A stretch of 64,000 nt of DNA. Origin: QHXQ01 sp963788965 (GTDB lineage: Bacteria > Acidobacteriota > Blastocatellia > Pyrinomonadales > Pyrinomonadaceae). Of the stretch, positions 40,768 to 50,756 are shown piece by piece. The position numbers were made by a program, and so were the translations under genes. The DNA lies in NCBI GenBank assembly GCA_963788965.1, contig CAWBIK010000006.1, forward strand, positions 1,240,001 to 1,304,000, in the 5' to 3' direction. The notes under the pieces were generated by a model that made no database searches, was not told where the DNA came from, and worked only from the letters and a program-made list of their open reading frames with translations. Within the stretch, counting starts at the first letter, position 1, and the number at the start of each line of letters is the position of its first letter.

Positions 40768-43700
40768 TTATTGTTCTTTCCAATCGGGCAAGCGACCGGC
40801 GTCCACGGTGCGCCCGCCGCTTCCATCTGCTTCTCAAGGTTCTTGAGATCGACTTCGACCAGTTGGCGCAGTTGCGCTAACACGCCCTCGAACTCGGCCG
40901 CGGCGTAGCGATATTGCTCCTCTTGCGTGCGCGTCGGGCGCGCGGTGGAACTGTTCTGATCGCCGATGATGCCGAAGACGCGGTCGGTGATCGCGGGCGG
41001 CGTGTTCTCGTTGCGCGAGCGCAAGACCGTGTCGCCGCGCAGGGCGCGCAGGATCGTGTTCGTGCGTTCATCCAACCGCGCCGCTTCGTCGATCAACTTG
41101 TTGCCCGCGTCCGGCGTGTTCAAGAGCGCACGCTTGATCGCAACGAAGCGCGGCTTGAGCGCGTTCGCAGTTTCAAGCGCGCCGGTCACCGCGCGTTGCA
41201 GCCGCGCCACCTTGCGTTGGAACTCAACCAACGCCGTGCGATCAGCCGCGTTCATGCTCGTCTGCCCGTCAACATAGACCTCGAACTGTTGCGGCTGACC
41301 GAGCGGCGTGATCACGCCGTCCACGCGCTTCGCCATCGTCACGCGATACGCCCCCGGCATCACCAGCGGCCCCGACGGCCCATCGCCCGCAGGCGTGTCC
41401 CCGCCACCGCCACCACCACCGCCGCCACCGCCGCCACCTTGCTGCGTGGGCGCGGCCGGCACAACGGCCGGCGGGTAACGCAAGTTCCACGTAACGCGTT
41501 GGAAGCCCGCAGCCGCAGGTCCGGTCACGCGCCTGACGATGTTGCCCGCAGCGTCCGCGACGGTGAAGATGATCACGGGTGCTTCTTCTTCTTCTTCGGC
41601 GCGGAGTTGATCGGCGGTCGGCTGCGTGGGCGGGAGTTTGTTCTTATCCGCTTCCTTATCCGCTTCCTGCCGGCGCTGCTTCTTCGTCTTGATCGCGTCC
41701 TTCAGATAGTAAGTGAAGGTCGCACCATACGGCGGATTGTCGGCCGTGAAGAACGACTCGCCGCGAAACCCTTTGCCGTTCCCGCCGATAGGTTGCGCCT
41801 GTATGTACATCAATGCGTTCTTGACCGGGAAGAGTTGCGCCTCTTGCGTGAGCATCTGCGGTTGCAACAGCCGCAGCGACGTGTAGTTGTCGAGAATGTA
41901 GATGCCGCGCCCGAACGTGCCGACGACCAGATCGTTCTCGCGCTGTTGAATCGTGATGTCATGCACGGAGATGGTCGGCAGCCCGCCTTTCAACTGCACC
42001 CACTTCTTGCCGCCGTCAATCGAGAACCACAGCCCGTACTCCGTGCCCGCAAACAACAGGTTCGAGTTGACGTGATCTTCGGCGAGCGCCAGCACAGGGC
42101 CGTTCTCCGGCAGGTTCGCACTCAACGAAACCCACGTCCGCCCCGCGTCCGTGCTCTTTAAGATGTACGGCTTGAAGTCCGACATCTGATGATTGTCGAA
42201 CGACGCATAGACCGTGTTCACGTCATGACTCGACGCAAGCAGACGGCTCACGTATGTGTTCGCCGGGATGCCGGGGAACGTCTCGATCTTGCGCCAGTTC
42301 TTGCCGCCGTCCTCGGTCACGTTGATCAAACCGTCGTCCGTGCCGACGTAGATCAAGCCGTCTTTCTTCGGCGATTCAGACAACGCCGACGAGTTGCCAT
42401 AGAACGCGGTCGAAGCATGCCGCGCCACCGCATCGGCGCTCCACACGCGCCCCATCACGGGCAGCACGTCACGGTTGAGGCCGCGCGTGAGTTGCCCTGA
42501 AACAAGTTGCCAACTGTCGCCGCGATCATCGGAGCGGAACAACTTTCGGCCGCGAAGTAAAGCCGCGTGTTCGAGTGTGGGCTGATGATGAAGGGCGAGT
42601 CCCAGTTCCAACGCAGAGGGTCTTCGCCGCGCCCGACCGCGGGCTGTATGCCCATGCGCTCGCCCGTGCGCCGGTCGAAGCGGAACAGCGAGCCGTTCTG
42701 GTATTCGGTATAGATCGTGTTCGGGTCGGTCGGATCAACCTGTGTGCGGAAGCCGTCGCCGCCGAGCGTGACGAACCAATCGCTATTCACGATGCCGTTC
42801 GTGTTGCGCGTGCGCGACGGGCCGCCGAAGTTGAAGTTGTCCTGCGCGCCGCCGTAGACGTAATAGAACGGCGTCGAGTTGTCGGTCGCCACGTCATAGA
42901 GTTGCGTGATGGGCAGGTTCTCTTTGAAGTCCCAATTCACGCCCCGGTCATAACTCTCATAGACGCCGCCGTCGCAGCCGACGAGATAATGATTCGTGTT
43001 GTCGGGATCGATCCAGATGTCGTGATTGTCAACGTGCTTCGACCGCTCGCCCAACGGTCTGAGCGTGCGCCCGCCGTCGTCCGATACCAGCAGCAACACG
43101 TTCATGATGTAGATGCGATCAACGTCCTTCGGATCGGCCACGACGCGCGAGTAGTACATCGCCGTCACATCGTACTCGTTACGCCGCTCCCAACTTTCGC
43201 CCCGGTCGCTCGAACGAAAGATGCCGCCGCGCTTGTCCGCCGCTTCGACCGTGGCATACAGCACGTTTGAATCGACCGGCGAGAGCGCCAGCCCGATGCG
43301 GCCAAGTTCGGTTGTCGGCAAGCCCGCCCTGATCTTGCGCCACGTCGCGCCCGCATCGGTCGATTTGTAGAGCGCACTTTCCGGCCCGCCGTTGATCAAC
43401 GTCCAAATGTGCCGCCGACGTTGATAAGCAGCGGCATAAACCGTGTCGGGATTATTCGGATCGACGATGACATCGGTGACGCCCGTGTTCTCGCTGATGT
43501 TCAGAATGTTCTTCCAAGTCTTGCCGCCGTCCGTCGTCTTGAACAGGCCGCGGTCGCCGCCCGGCCCCCACAGCGGCCCCTGCGCGGCGACGTACACCGT
43601 GCTCGCGTCGCGCGGGTCGAGCGCGATGCGCCCGATATGCTCCGACTTCTTCAGCCCCATGTTCTTCCAAGTCTTGCCGCCGTCTTCCGACTTGTACACG

Positions 43701-44272
43701 CCGTCGCCGTAAGAGACGCTGCGCTGCGAGTTGTTCTCGCCCGTGCCCACCCAGACCGTGAGCGGGTTCTTCGGGTCGAGCACGATCCAGCCGATTGAAT
43801 ACGAGCCTTCGCCGTCGAAGACCGGCCGGAAGGTCGTGCCGCCGTTCTCGGTCTTCCACACGCCGCCCGATGCCGACGCGACGAAATACTGGCTCGGCTC
43901 TTTCGGGTTGACCGCGAAGGTTGCAACGCGCCCCGACGTGAACGCCGGCCCGATGGAACGCAAGCGCAAGCCCGCGAAGGTCGGCGCGGACATCGGTTCA
44001 GGCTTCTTCGGTTCTTCCGGCTTCTTGGCCTCTTCGGGCCGCTTCGCTTCCTGCGGATTCTTCGGCCCCTCTTGCGGCGTGGCCGCGGCTTCGGGCTTCT
44101 TCGCGTCTTCCTGTTTCTGCTTCTCGACGGCTTCCTTCTCGGCCCGCTTCTCTTCTTGCGCGCGCGCAGTCTGCACCGCGCCGGTCGTTAGCAGACCGAC
44201 CAACAGCAATAATGTGATGAACGTTGAATGACGCTGGCGACTTGATCTCATGCGACTCGACTCCTGTTTCAT
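40768..44272 (-). CDS. Secreted VPS10/BNR-repeat propeller protein ('glycosyl hydrolase', two frameshifts)
   Basis: A signal peptide (LLLLVGLLTTGAVQTARAQ) is followed by a Lys/Glu/Pro-rich stretch of about 60 residues and a sortilin-like propeller of BNR/Asp-box repeats: GGVWKTENGGTTFRPVFDG, GVYKSEDGGKTWKNMGL, LYKSTDAGATWRKI, GIFRSSDRGESWERR. A shift near 42540 joins the second part (KLFRSDDRGDSWQLVSGQL). A long Gly run (13 residues, near 41400-41440) and an alpha-helical C-terminus follow. A second indel near 40803 would restore the end GRLPDWKEQ at 40768; without it the frame runs into the repeat. Corrected length is about 1168 residues. Enzymatic activity is not proven for this family. Confidence 0.83.
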
Positions 44273-44497
44273 CTGGCGAGAGTTGACGTGCGGTTTATCG
44301 CGGTCGTTTGCAGTAGCGACAGGGCAGAGTCGGCGCGCGCAACGCGTCGCGGCCGGCGCTCCGGGCGACTGACAAACAGCCTGTCTCTAGGGTGCAAATA
44401 CGACGTGACAACTAGACGGTGTGAGAGAAACTAACACAAACACGCGCGGCTGCAAAGAGACGCGTCGCAGTTAGAATCAGAGTTTGAGTTGCATCAT

Positions 44498-45259
44498 TCA
44501 CTTCTGTAACCAACCCGGCACTTGCCCGTAGTTTCGTTCGTAGTCGGGCCGCAAAGTCCCTAACAGTCTGTCCCAGAATAATGTGTAGAACCCGAAGTTG
44601 TGCTTCATGTCTTGATGATGCTGCGCGTGAAACGAGCCGCCCGCGATATGCCGCAGCGCGGGGCGCGCGACCCAACCCGTGGGAAACGGCTCGACGCCCA
44701 GATGCCCCACCGCCCCGAAGAAGACATTCAACATCAGGTAGATCGACATGCCGAGCCACGAAGCATCGTAGAGCGCAATGAACGTCAGCCACAAACCGCC
44801 GAACGCCAGATTCTCGACCGGGCTTAACGCAAACAGCGTCAACGGGCGCGGGCGTTCGTATTGATGATGAAACCGATGGAGCAACGCATACAGGACGCGC
44901 GTGTGCGCCACGCGATGCAACACGTACATGAGCAAATCCATGCCCAGCAGCAAGACCAACACGTCCGCCAAAGCTCGCAACCCAACGTCGTTTCTAAACT
45001 GAATGATGCCGCGTCGCCACAACCACAACCCGACCAAAGTTGTCAGCGTATTCAACAGCACGTTAACCAACGCCACGGACACTTCAGTCACAGACAACGG
45101 CTCAGGCACAAGCGCGACCCGCCGCGCGTTAAAACGCGCCGCCGCCCAACTACCCAACCCGACGACGAGCAGCAAGATCGCAAAATTCTCGCCGAGGAAG
45201 ACCAACAGCAGTTGCGGCCACGAGGCGGTCTGTAACCATTTAACGATCCACTCCGGCAT
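44498..45259 (-). CDS. Sterol desaturase / fatty acid hydroxylase family membrane enzyme
   Basis: The 253-residue protein has several membrane helices and the three His boxes of the family: HRVAH, HRFHHQ and HAQHHQ, which bind a di-iron centre. Such enzymes hydroxylate or desaturate lipids using O2. It is intact, stands alone between the BNR protein and the divergent WGR gene, and its substrate cannot be told from sequence. Confidence 0.88.
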   Translation of the reverse strand: MPEWIVKWLQTASWPQLLLVFLGENFAILLLVVGLGSWAAARFNARRVALVPEPLSVTEVSVALVNVLLNTLTTLVGLWLWRRGIIQFRNDVGLRALADVLVLLLGMDLLMYVLHRVAHTRVLYALLHRFHHQYERPRPLTLFALSPVENLAFGGLWLTFIALYDASWLGMSIYLMLNVFFGAVGHLGVEPFPTGWVARPALRHIAGGSFHAQHHQDMKHNFGFYTLFWDRLLGTLRPDYERNYGQVPGWLQK

Positions 45260-45648
45260 GGCTCAAATATTAACTTCGATCCGGCGCGCACACAATCGAA
45301 CTGGCCGGCCCCAAGTTGTAGCTGCCAGATTGCGCAAAAATAAAACTGTAGAAATAATCATCTGCCCCGTTGTATATTCGTTGAGGCGGCTTTTTGCGTT
45401 CGGCTTACGGGCCATCAGGCCGCCGGTTGCTTGCCCGTTGGCGTGAGATTGGCTCACGCTCGCCCCGACCGAAATTCTCACCGCTCCGAATAGTTCGCCG
45501 CCGACGGCACGTTTTCTGGAAGCTGTCTATCATTGATGATGTTGTTTCATACGTGAAACAAAGTATTGCGCGCAGGATGCGATTGTGATATATCAAAAGA
45601 CGGTGCTTCGCTAACTTCGCAGCCGCGCACAATGGGCCGTAGCTCAAC
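45260..45648. other. Upstream region of the WGR-SWIM-retron operon
   Basis: This 389-nt gap between divergent genes must contain the retron operon promoter. I see AT-rich stretches near 45335-45375 but no clear -35/-10 pair. An 18-20 bp palindrome at 45542-45561 and a short TGATATATCA palindrome near 45587 are the only striking signals. Confidence 0.5.
45542..45561. promoter_or_regulatory. Palindrome TTGTTTCA-TACG-TGAAACAA, operator candidate
   Basis: A perfect 8-bp dyad around TACG lies about 90 nt upstream of the WGR gene. It resembles a ParB site but has two extra central bases. A repressor operator for the retron operon is the simplest reading. Confidence 0.4.
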
Positions 45649-48600
45649 ATGAAGTTGATCAAGCAAACAGTTCTGGTCTATCGGGAAGGCAGTTCGGATA
45701 AGGTCTATGAAGTGGACCTGTGCGAAGTCGCGCCCGCGAGCTACGTCGTCAACTTCCGCTACGGGCGCAGGGGCGCGCAGTTGAAAGAGGGCGTCAAGAC
45801 CATCTCGCCCGTGCCGCGTCTGGATGCCGAAAAACTGTTTCAAGATTTAGTTGACTCGAAGACCAAGAAGGGTTATCGCATCGCGCCTGTGCAAGCTGCG
45901 GAGCCGCCGGCCCGGACTGTCGTCGTGCGACCAACGGACAACAGGGCACAAGCGCAAGCGACCTTAAACCGGCTGCGCGATTTGGCCGCGGGCAAGCCGG
46001 GCGACTGGCCCGTCGAGCGCGTCATCTGGCGCGCGGGCGAGTTAGGCTTGCGCGAAGCCGCGCCGCTGTTACTCGAACTGGTCGGCAGCGGCAGTCCGCT
46101 TCGTGACTACTGCATCGCATGGGCCTTAGGTCTATGCGGCGACACGCGCGCCGTCTCCACGCTTGGCCGGCTCTACGGCGACACGGCGACGGCCGACTTC
46201 GTGCGGCGCATCGCGGGCGAGGCGCTGTTGAAGTTGTCCGACGAGGGCACGCGCATTGAGCTTAGATCGTGGGCACTTGGGAGTCTGCCGCATCCGTTGC
46301 GCGGCGCCGGTGAACGGCCCGGCCGATGCCTTCGCCAACGCGCTGCAAGGTTATCTCGACGGCGGCGACTATCGCCGCTTCGCCGTCCTCGATACGCTTT
46401 ATTTGATCGACAACGAGCATGTGCGCCCGGCGCTGCTCGCACTGTTACGCACAGCCCCGCTCAGGCCGAACTACTTCCAACGCATACGTCACATCTTCAA
46501 GGCCGCAGAGTATCGCTGCGACGCAGAGGTCTATGGCCTCATCGCCTATCACTTCGAGCAAGAGCGCGCGATGTTCGGTCGCACCAGATATTTTTCGCTG
46601 GCGAAAGACCGGCGCTATGCTTACGTGTTGCTGCCGGGCGGGGCTTACATCGCCCAAGCCGACAAGGAGATCAAGAAAGAGGCTGCGCCTATAGCCTACG
46701 GCGGCCGCACGCGCGCTTACCTGCGCCTGCGTGTGTGGCGCACGCTGCGCCGCTTGGGCGAGTTGGGCGATGCGGATTATGTACGCATGGCGACGGGCGT
46801 GCTGCTGCCCTTCTCCGACGCCGACGCGCAAGCCGCGCGCGAGTCGGAAACGCATCACTGGCAGACCGGGCGCACGTACACTGTGCGCTGGGATGCTTAT
46901 GCGCCTTACTGGGCTTTTAACTACATTCTCTACGCGAACAGCCCGCGCTATGTCTACCGCGAAAACACGACCGCTTGGCGCTGCCGCGCGGATTACAAAC
47001 CGGGCGACCCGGAGCCGGACGCGCGCGAAGAAGCATTCCCCGAATTGTGGGAGCGCGTGCCGACGGGTCTGCTGCACTTGATCTCTGAAAGCAACTGCCA
47101 ACCCGTCCAACATTTCGCCGTCAAGGCGCTCAGGGCATGCACGCAGTTCACGGCCGAACTCGACCGCGAGGCGCTGCTGATGATCCTCAGTCGCCCTTAT
47201 GAAGTGACGGCGCAGTTCGGCTACGAGTTGCTCAGCGCACGTTATCGTCCGGCCGAACCGGACCACGAACTCGTCCTCGCCGTCGCCAACTGCGCCGCGC
47301 CCGCAGCCCGCGCGGCGGCGCATCGCTGGATCGACGAACGGCGCGAACACTTCATGCGCGACAACGACTTCACCATCGCGCTCATCACCAGCCCACACGC
47401 CGACACGCGCGCCTTCGCACGCCAGTTGTTACGTTCGACCGCGCTGCCCGATGCGGAAGCGCGCACGCTCGTCGTCCGCCTCATCGCATACCTGACCGGG
47501 CTGGACGCAACGCAAGCGACCGAAGCAAGCGACATCGCCGAGACAGTGCTTAAGAGTTTCGGTCAACAGTTACGCACGCTCGGTTTCGGCGTCGTCCTTG
47601 ATCTGCTCACGCATCCACTCGCAGAAGTGCAGGAACTCGGCGGCAACATTCTGCTCATACATGAAGTGCGACCGAGCGAACTGCCGGAAGAGATCATCAT
47701 CTCGCTGATCAACTCGCCGCACGAACGCTTGCGCGGCATTGGCGTCCGCCTGCTTGGCGAACTACCGGACGAGACTCTGCGCGGCCGTGAGGCGCTGCTC
47801 GTCGTGCTCAGTCAACACCCGCTCGCCGATTTGCGCAACGCCATCCGCCCCGTCATTCGTCGCCTCGGTCAAAGCGAAGGCGGCGCAACCTTCGCCCACA
47901 TCTTCGCGCACCGGATCGTGGGCACACTGCTCGCGCCCGAAACTTATGAAGGCGTCCATCGCAGCGTCGTGCAGTTACTTCAAGAAGACTTGGGCGACGA
48001 TTGGACGCGCGACGTGGATAAAAATTTAGCGTTGCGGCTGGCGCGCGCGTCGTCGCCTGCGGCACAGGAATTTGGCGGGCACTTGATTGCGACTAAGGCA
48101 CAGGCCGACTTAACTTGGGCGCAGACGTTCACGACCGACGAGATCGTCGAACTGGCCGACGCCGAAGTGTTCGCTGTGCGACAGTCGGCGCAGATGCTCT
48201 TTGGTCTATTGATCGAACGCTTCCGGCAGGCGACGAATCCCGCCACGCACTTGGACGAGATGGCACAAGCCGTGCGCTTGCTCGACGTGCGTTGGGACGA
48301 GGCGCGCGCCTTCTTCTTCAACGTGTTCCGCACAAAATTTGACGCGGCCGATTTCACACCGGGCATCCTTGTCGCCGTCTGCGACAGCGTGCGTGCGGAC
48401 GTGCAACAGTTCGGGCGCGAGTTGGTCACGCGCTATTTCAGCGAGGAGTCCGGTCAAGAATACATGCTCAAGTTGAGCGAACACCCGTCGGCCGATCTGC
48501 AACTCTTCGTCACAAACTATCTCGAACGTTACTGCGCGGACGACCCTGCGCGCCTGCGCGAGTTGACGCACTATTTCAAGAGCGTGCTGGCGCGTGTGAA

Positions 48601-48829
48601 CAAAGCGCGCGTGGCGAAGGCGCGCGTCATTACGTTCCTGATGGCCGAGGCGCAAAAGAGCGAAGCGGCGGCCCGCGTCGTCGCAGAGATTCTCACGCAC
48701 CAGTCGGCGACCGCCGCCATTGAACAAAAGGCCGCGACCATCGAGGCCATGCTGGCCATCCGCCGCGCGCACCCGGACGTGCCGTTGCCGCTGAACGTCA
48801 AACCCGCGGAGGTGCGCCGTGGAGTTTAA
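45649..48829 (+). CDS. WGR-domain HEAT-repeat protein, first gene of the retron operon (one frameshift)
   Basis: The start MKLIKQTVLVYREGSSDKVY opens a WGR domain (about residues 1-85; the motif appears as NFRYGRRG), a nucleic-acid-binding fold known from PARPs and MolR-like proteins. The frame shifts near 46300-46312 and continues ADAFANALQGYLDGGDYRR. The rest, to a total of about 1060 residues, is alpha-solenoid with HEAT-like units (SLINSPHERLRGIGVRLLGE, LVVLSQHPLADLRNAIRPVI). Its stop overlaps the GTG start of the SWIM gene by 11 nt. A role as retron-associated effector or DNA-end sensor is inferred from position only. Confidence 0.85.
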
Positions 48830-50459
48830 CTACACCTATCGCGGCAGCAGCGCCGTAGCTTCGACCGCCGACCAGACGCGCATGTCGTTTGCGCCCGACG
48901 TGCGCCGCGAGCCGACGTTCTTCACGGGCAAGCTGCGCCAGCGGATCGAGTTCCGCGAGGCGATCAGTGCCTTGCATGATGTAGTTGTTTCCGACTTGCG
49001 CTTCAAGCCGAAGGACAAGACGGACTACAAGGAATGGGCCGCGCGACAGGAGCAGATCGATTGGCAGGCGGTCGCCGCCGAGCGCACGCAGGTATCCGCG
49101 CGGATCAAAGAGTTGCAAGCGGAAGTTAGCGAACTCTACACGCGTAGCGCGCAGCGCCGTGGGCCGTACAACAAGGCGCGGCAGGATTACTTCGCTTATC
49201 TATATCAGAAGGAGAAAGATTTCTGGTTCGTGCTCGACCCCGTTATCACCGTGCATCCTGATGAAGTCTTCTTCGAGTGCTTTAGCCAGGACGAAGCGAG
49301 CTACGGGCGACTTGGCGCGGGTTACGAAGTCTTCGACGAGGTTGGCGAGTTCGCTTGCGGCACGACGAACATAGACTACTCGGCCGCGCTCTACGACGAG
49401 TTTCAAAAGATACGCACGTATAAGACGACGCGCTTCGAGATCGACCCGTCGGGCTTCGACGTGCAGACGACGGGCGAGGCCGAATACAAGGAGGTGAAGA
49501 TCGATCTGCCCGACAGTTGGGTGCGCGGCTTCCTGCAAGTTAGCTCCGCGATGTCTCTGCCTGCGCGCACGTTCGATCTGCACCCGATGGACATACACAA
49601 CCTCTGCTTCGTGCTGCGCCGACGGCGCGAACAGCAAGGGCCGCGCGCGATGCGTTATCACTTAAGCCCCGGTCAACCTGTCAAGGTCGTCTTCGAGCCG
49701 TGGGAGACGGAGGTGGTGTGCCCGCGCTCGATCTATACAGGCACGGGCAGCGAGGTCATACGCGTCTGGGGTCGTCGGCGCATACACATACTCGAACGCC
49801 TGATCCCGCTCGCGCGCAAGTTCACAGTGCATCTATTGGGCACGGGGCTGCCTTCGTTCTACGTGGCCGATCTGGGTGATATGTCGTTCACGTTGGGGCT
49901 GTCGGGTTGGACTGCGAACGATTGGTCACGCGCGGGCAATTTCGATCTCATGGCTCCGCGCGCGGACGTGGACGAGTTGACCAAGCGGCGCGTCTTCGAC
50001 GAGTTGAAGAAAGATTGGCGCGCGACGCCGGACGAGTTGACCGCAAGCTTAAAGCTCGACCGCGCGACTGTGCTTGGTGCGTTGGGCGCATACACGCAGG
50101 CGGGGCGCGCGATCTTCGATCTGAACAAGCGCGTCTATCGTGCGCGCGAGTTGAGCCGCGAGCCGCTACCGATGGAGCGTTTGCGCTTCGCCAGCCCGCG
50201 TGAAGAGAGTGCGACGCGCTTCGTCGTCGCGCGGGCCGTCACGCTGACAGCGATTGAGGCGAATCCGGAAGGACAAGTCAGCCGGCGCGGCACGGTCAAG
50301 GATAAGGAGAAGACTTTTCATCCGTCGTTGACGGTTGATAAGGACGAGCGCATGGTGCGCGCCGAGTGTACCTGCAACTGGCATCAGCAGCACAAGCTCT
50401 TTATGGGGCCGTGCGAGCACATACTGGCGTTGCGGATGGAGGCCGCGCGCCGACTTTGA
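48819..50459 (+). CDS. SWIM zinc-finger protein (WHSWIM-like)
   Basis: A GTG at 48819 overlaps the stop of the WGR-HEAT gene, so the two are translationally coupled. The 546-residue product ends in a SWIM zinc finger, C517-x-C519-x12-C532-x-H534 (ECTCNWHQQHKLFMGPCEH). A helical segment before it (DELKKDWRATPDELTASL, LDRATVLGALGAYTQAGRAI) looks like a winged helix, which gives a WHSWIM arrangement. SWIM fingers bind DNA or protein. The remainder has no motif I can name. It ends 8 nt before the retron RNA. WGR plus SWIM pairs also occur in MolR/YehQ-like loci. Confidence 0.85.
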   Translation: MEFNYTYRGSSAVASTADQTRMSFAPDVRREPTFFTGKLRQRIEFREAISALHDVVVSDLRFKPKDKTDYKEWAARQEQIDWQAVAAERTQVSARIKELQAEVSELYTRSAQRRGPYNKARQDYFAYLYQKEKDFWFVLDPVITVHPDEVFFECFSQDEASYGRLGAGYEVFDEVGEFACGTTNIDYSAALYDEFQKIRTYKTTRFEIDPSGFDVQTTGEAEYKEVKIDLPDSWVRGFLQVSSAMSLPARTFDLHPMDIHNLCFVLRRRREQQGPRAMRYHLSPGQPVKVVFEPWETEVVCPRSIYTGTGSEVIRVWGRRRIHILERLIPLARKFTVHLLGTGLPSFYVADLGDMSFTLGLSGWTANDWSRAGNFDLMAPRADVDELTKRRVFDELKKDWRATPDELTASLKLDRATVLGALGAYTQAGRAIFDLNKRVYRARELSREPLPMERLRFASPREESATRFVVARAVTLTAIEANPEGQVSRRGTVKDKEKTFHPSLTVDKDERMVRAECTCNWHQQHKLFMGPCEHILALRMEAARRL

Positions 50460-50467
50460 CAACTTGC

Positions 50468-50730
50468 TTTGATTGTCAGGCGTAACGGTCAGGTTCGCCC
50501 ACGAGCCTTGCAACCCGGACGGTGGATCGCCGTCCATGCGTAAAGCTTAGGGCATGCATCACTGGCCCGCTCTTGACTGTGCGTCGAAGGGCTACCGTAG
50601 CTATTCCGGTATGGCTTCGCAGAAGCGAATGAGCCACGGTAGCCCTTCGACGCTCGAGTTGAGCGACCCAGTCCTCAGGCGTTTTCGAAGGGGACGCGGG
50701 CGACCCTGACCGTTACGCGTGACAATCAAA
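50468..50730 (+). ncRNA. Retron msr-msd non-coding RNA
   Basis: The 297-nt gap before the RT gene is bounded by 33-nt inverted repeats, a1 (50468-50500) and a2 (50698-50730), complementary at 31 of 33 positions. Just inside a1 is ACGAGCC; G50505 in its AGC is the best branching-guanosine candidate. The msr part has a hairpin GGACGG/CCGTCC (50517-50535) and a second around 50535-50557. The msd part has an 18-bp perfect stem (50581-50598 with 50636-50653) whose tip carries TTCGC-AGAA-GCGAA. Size, order and the RT 26 nt downstream all fit a retron. Exact msr/msd boundaries are not determined. Confidence 0.85.
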
Positions 50731-50756
50731 CTTGCACAGCGCACACATACGTCATC

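Noticed and set aside
45542..45561. Firm annotation as a ParB parS site
   Set aside because: Two extra central bases break the required half-site spacing, so it is kept only as an operator candidate.
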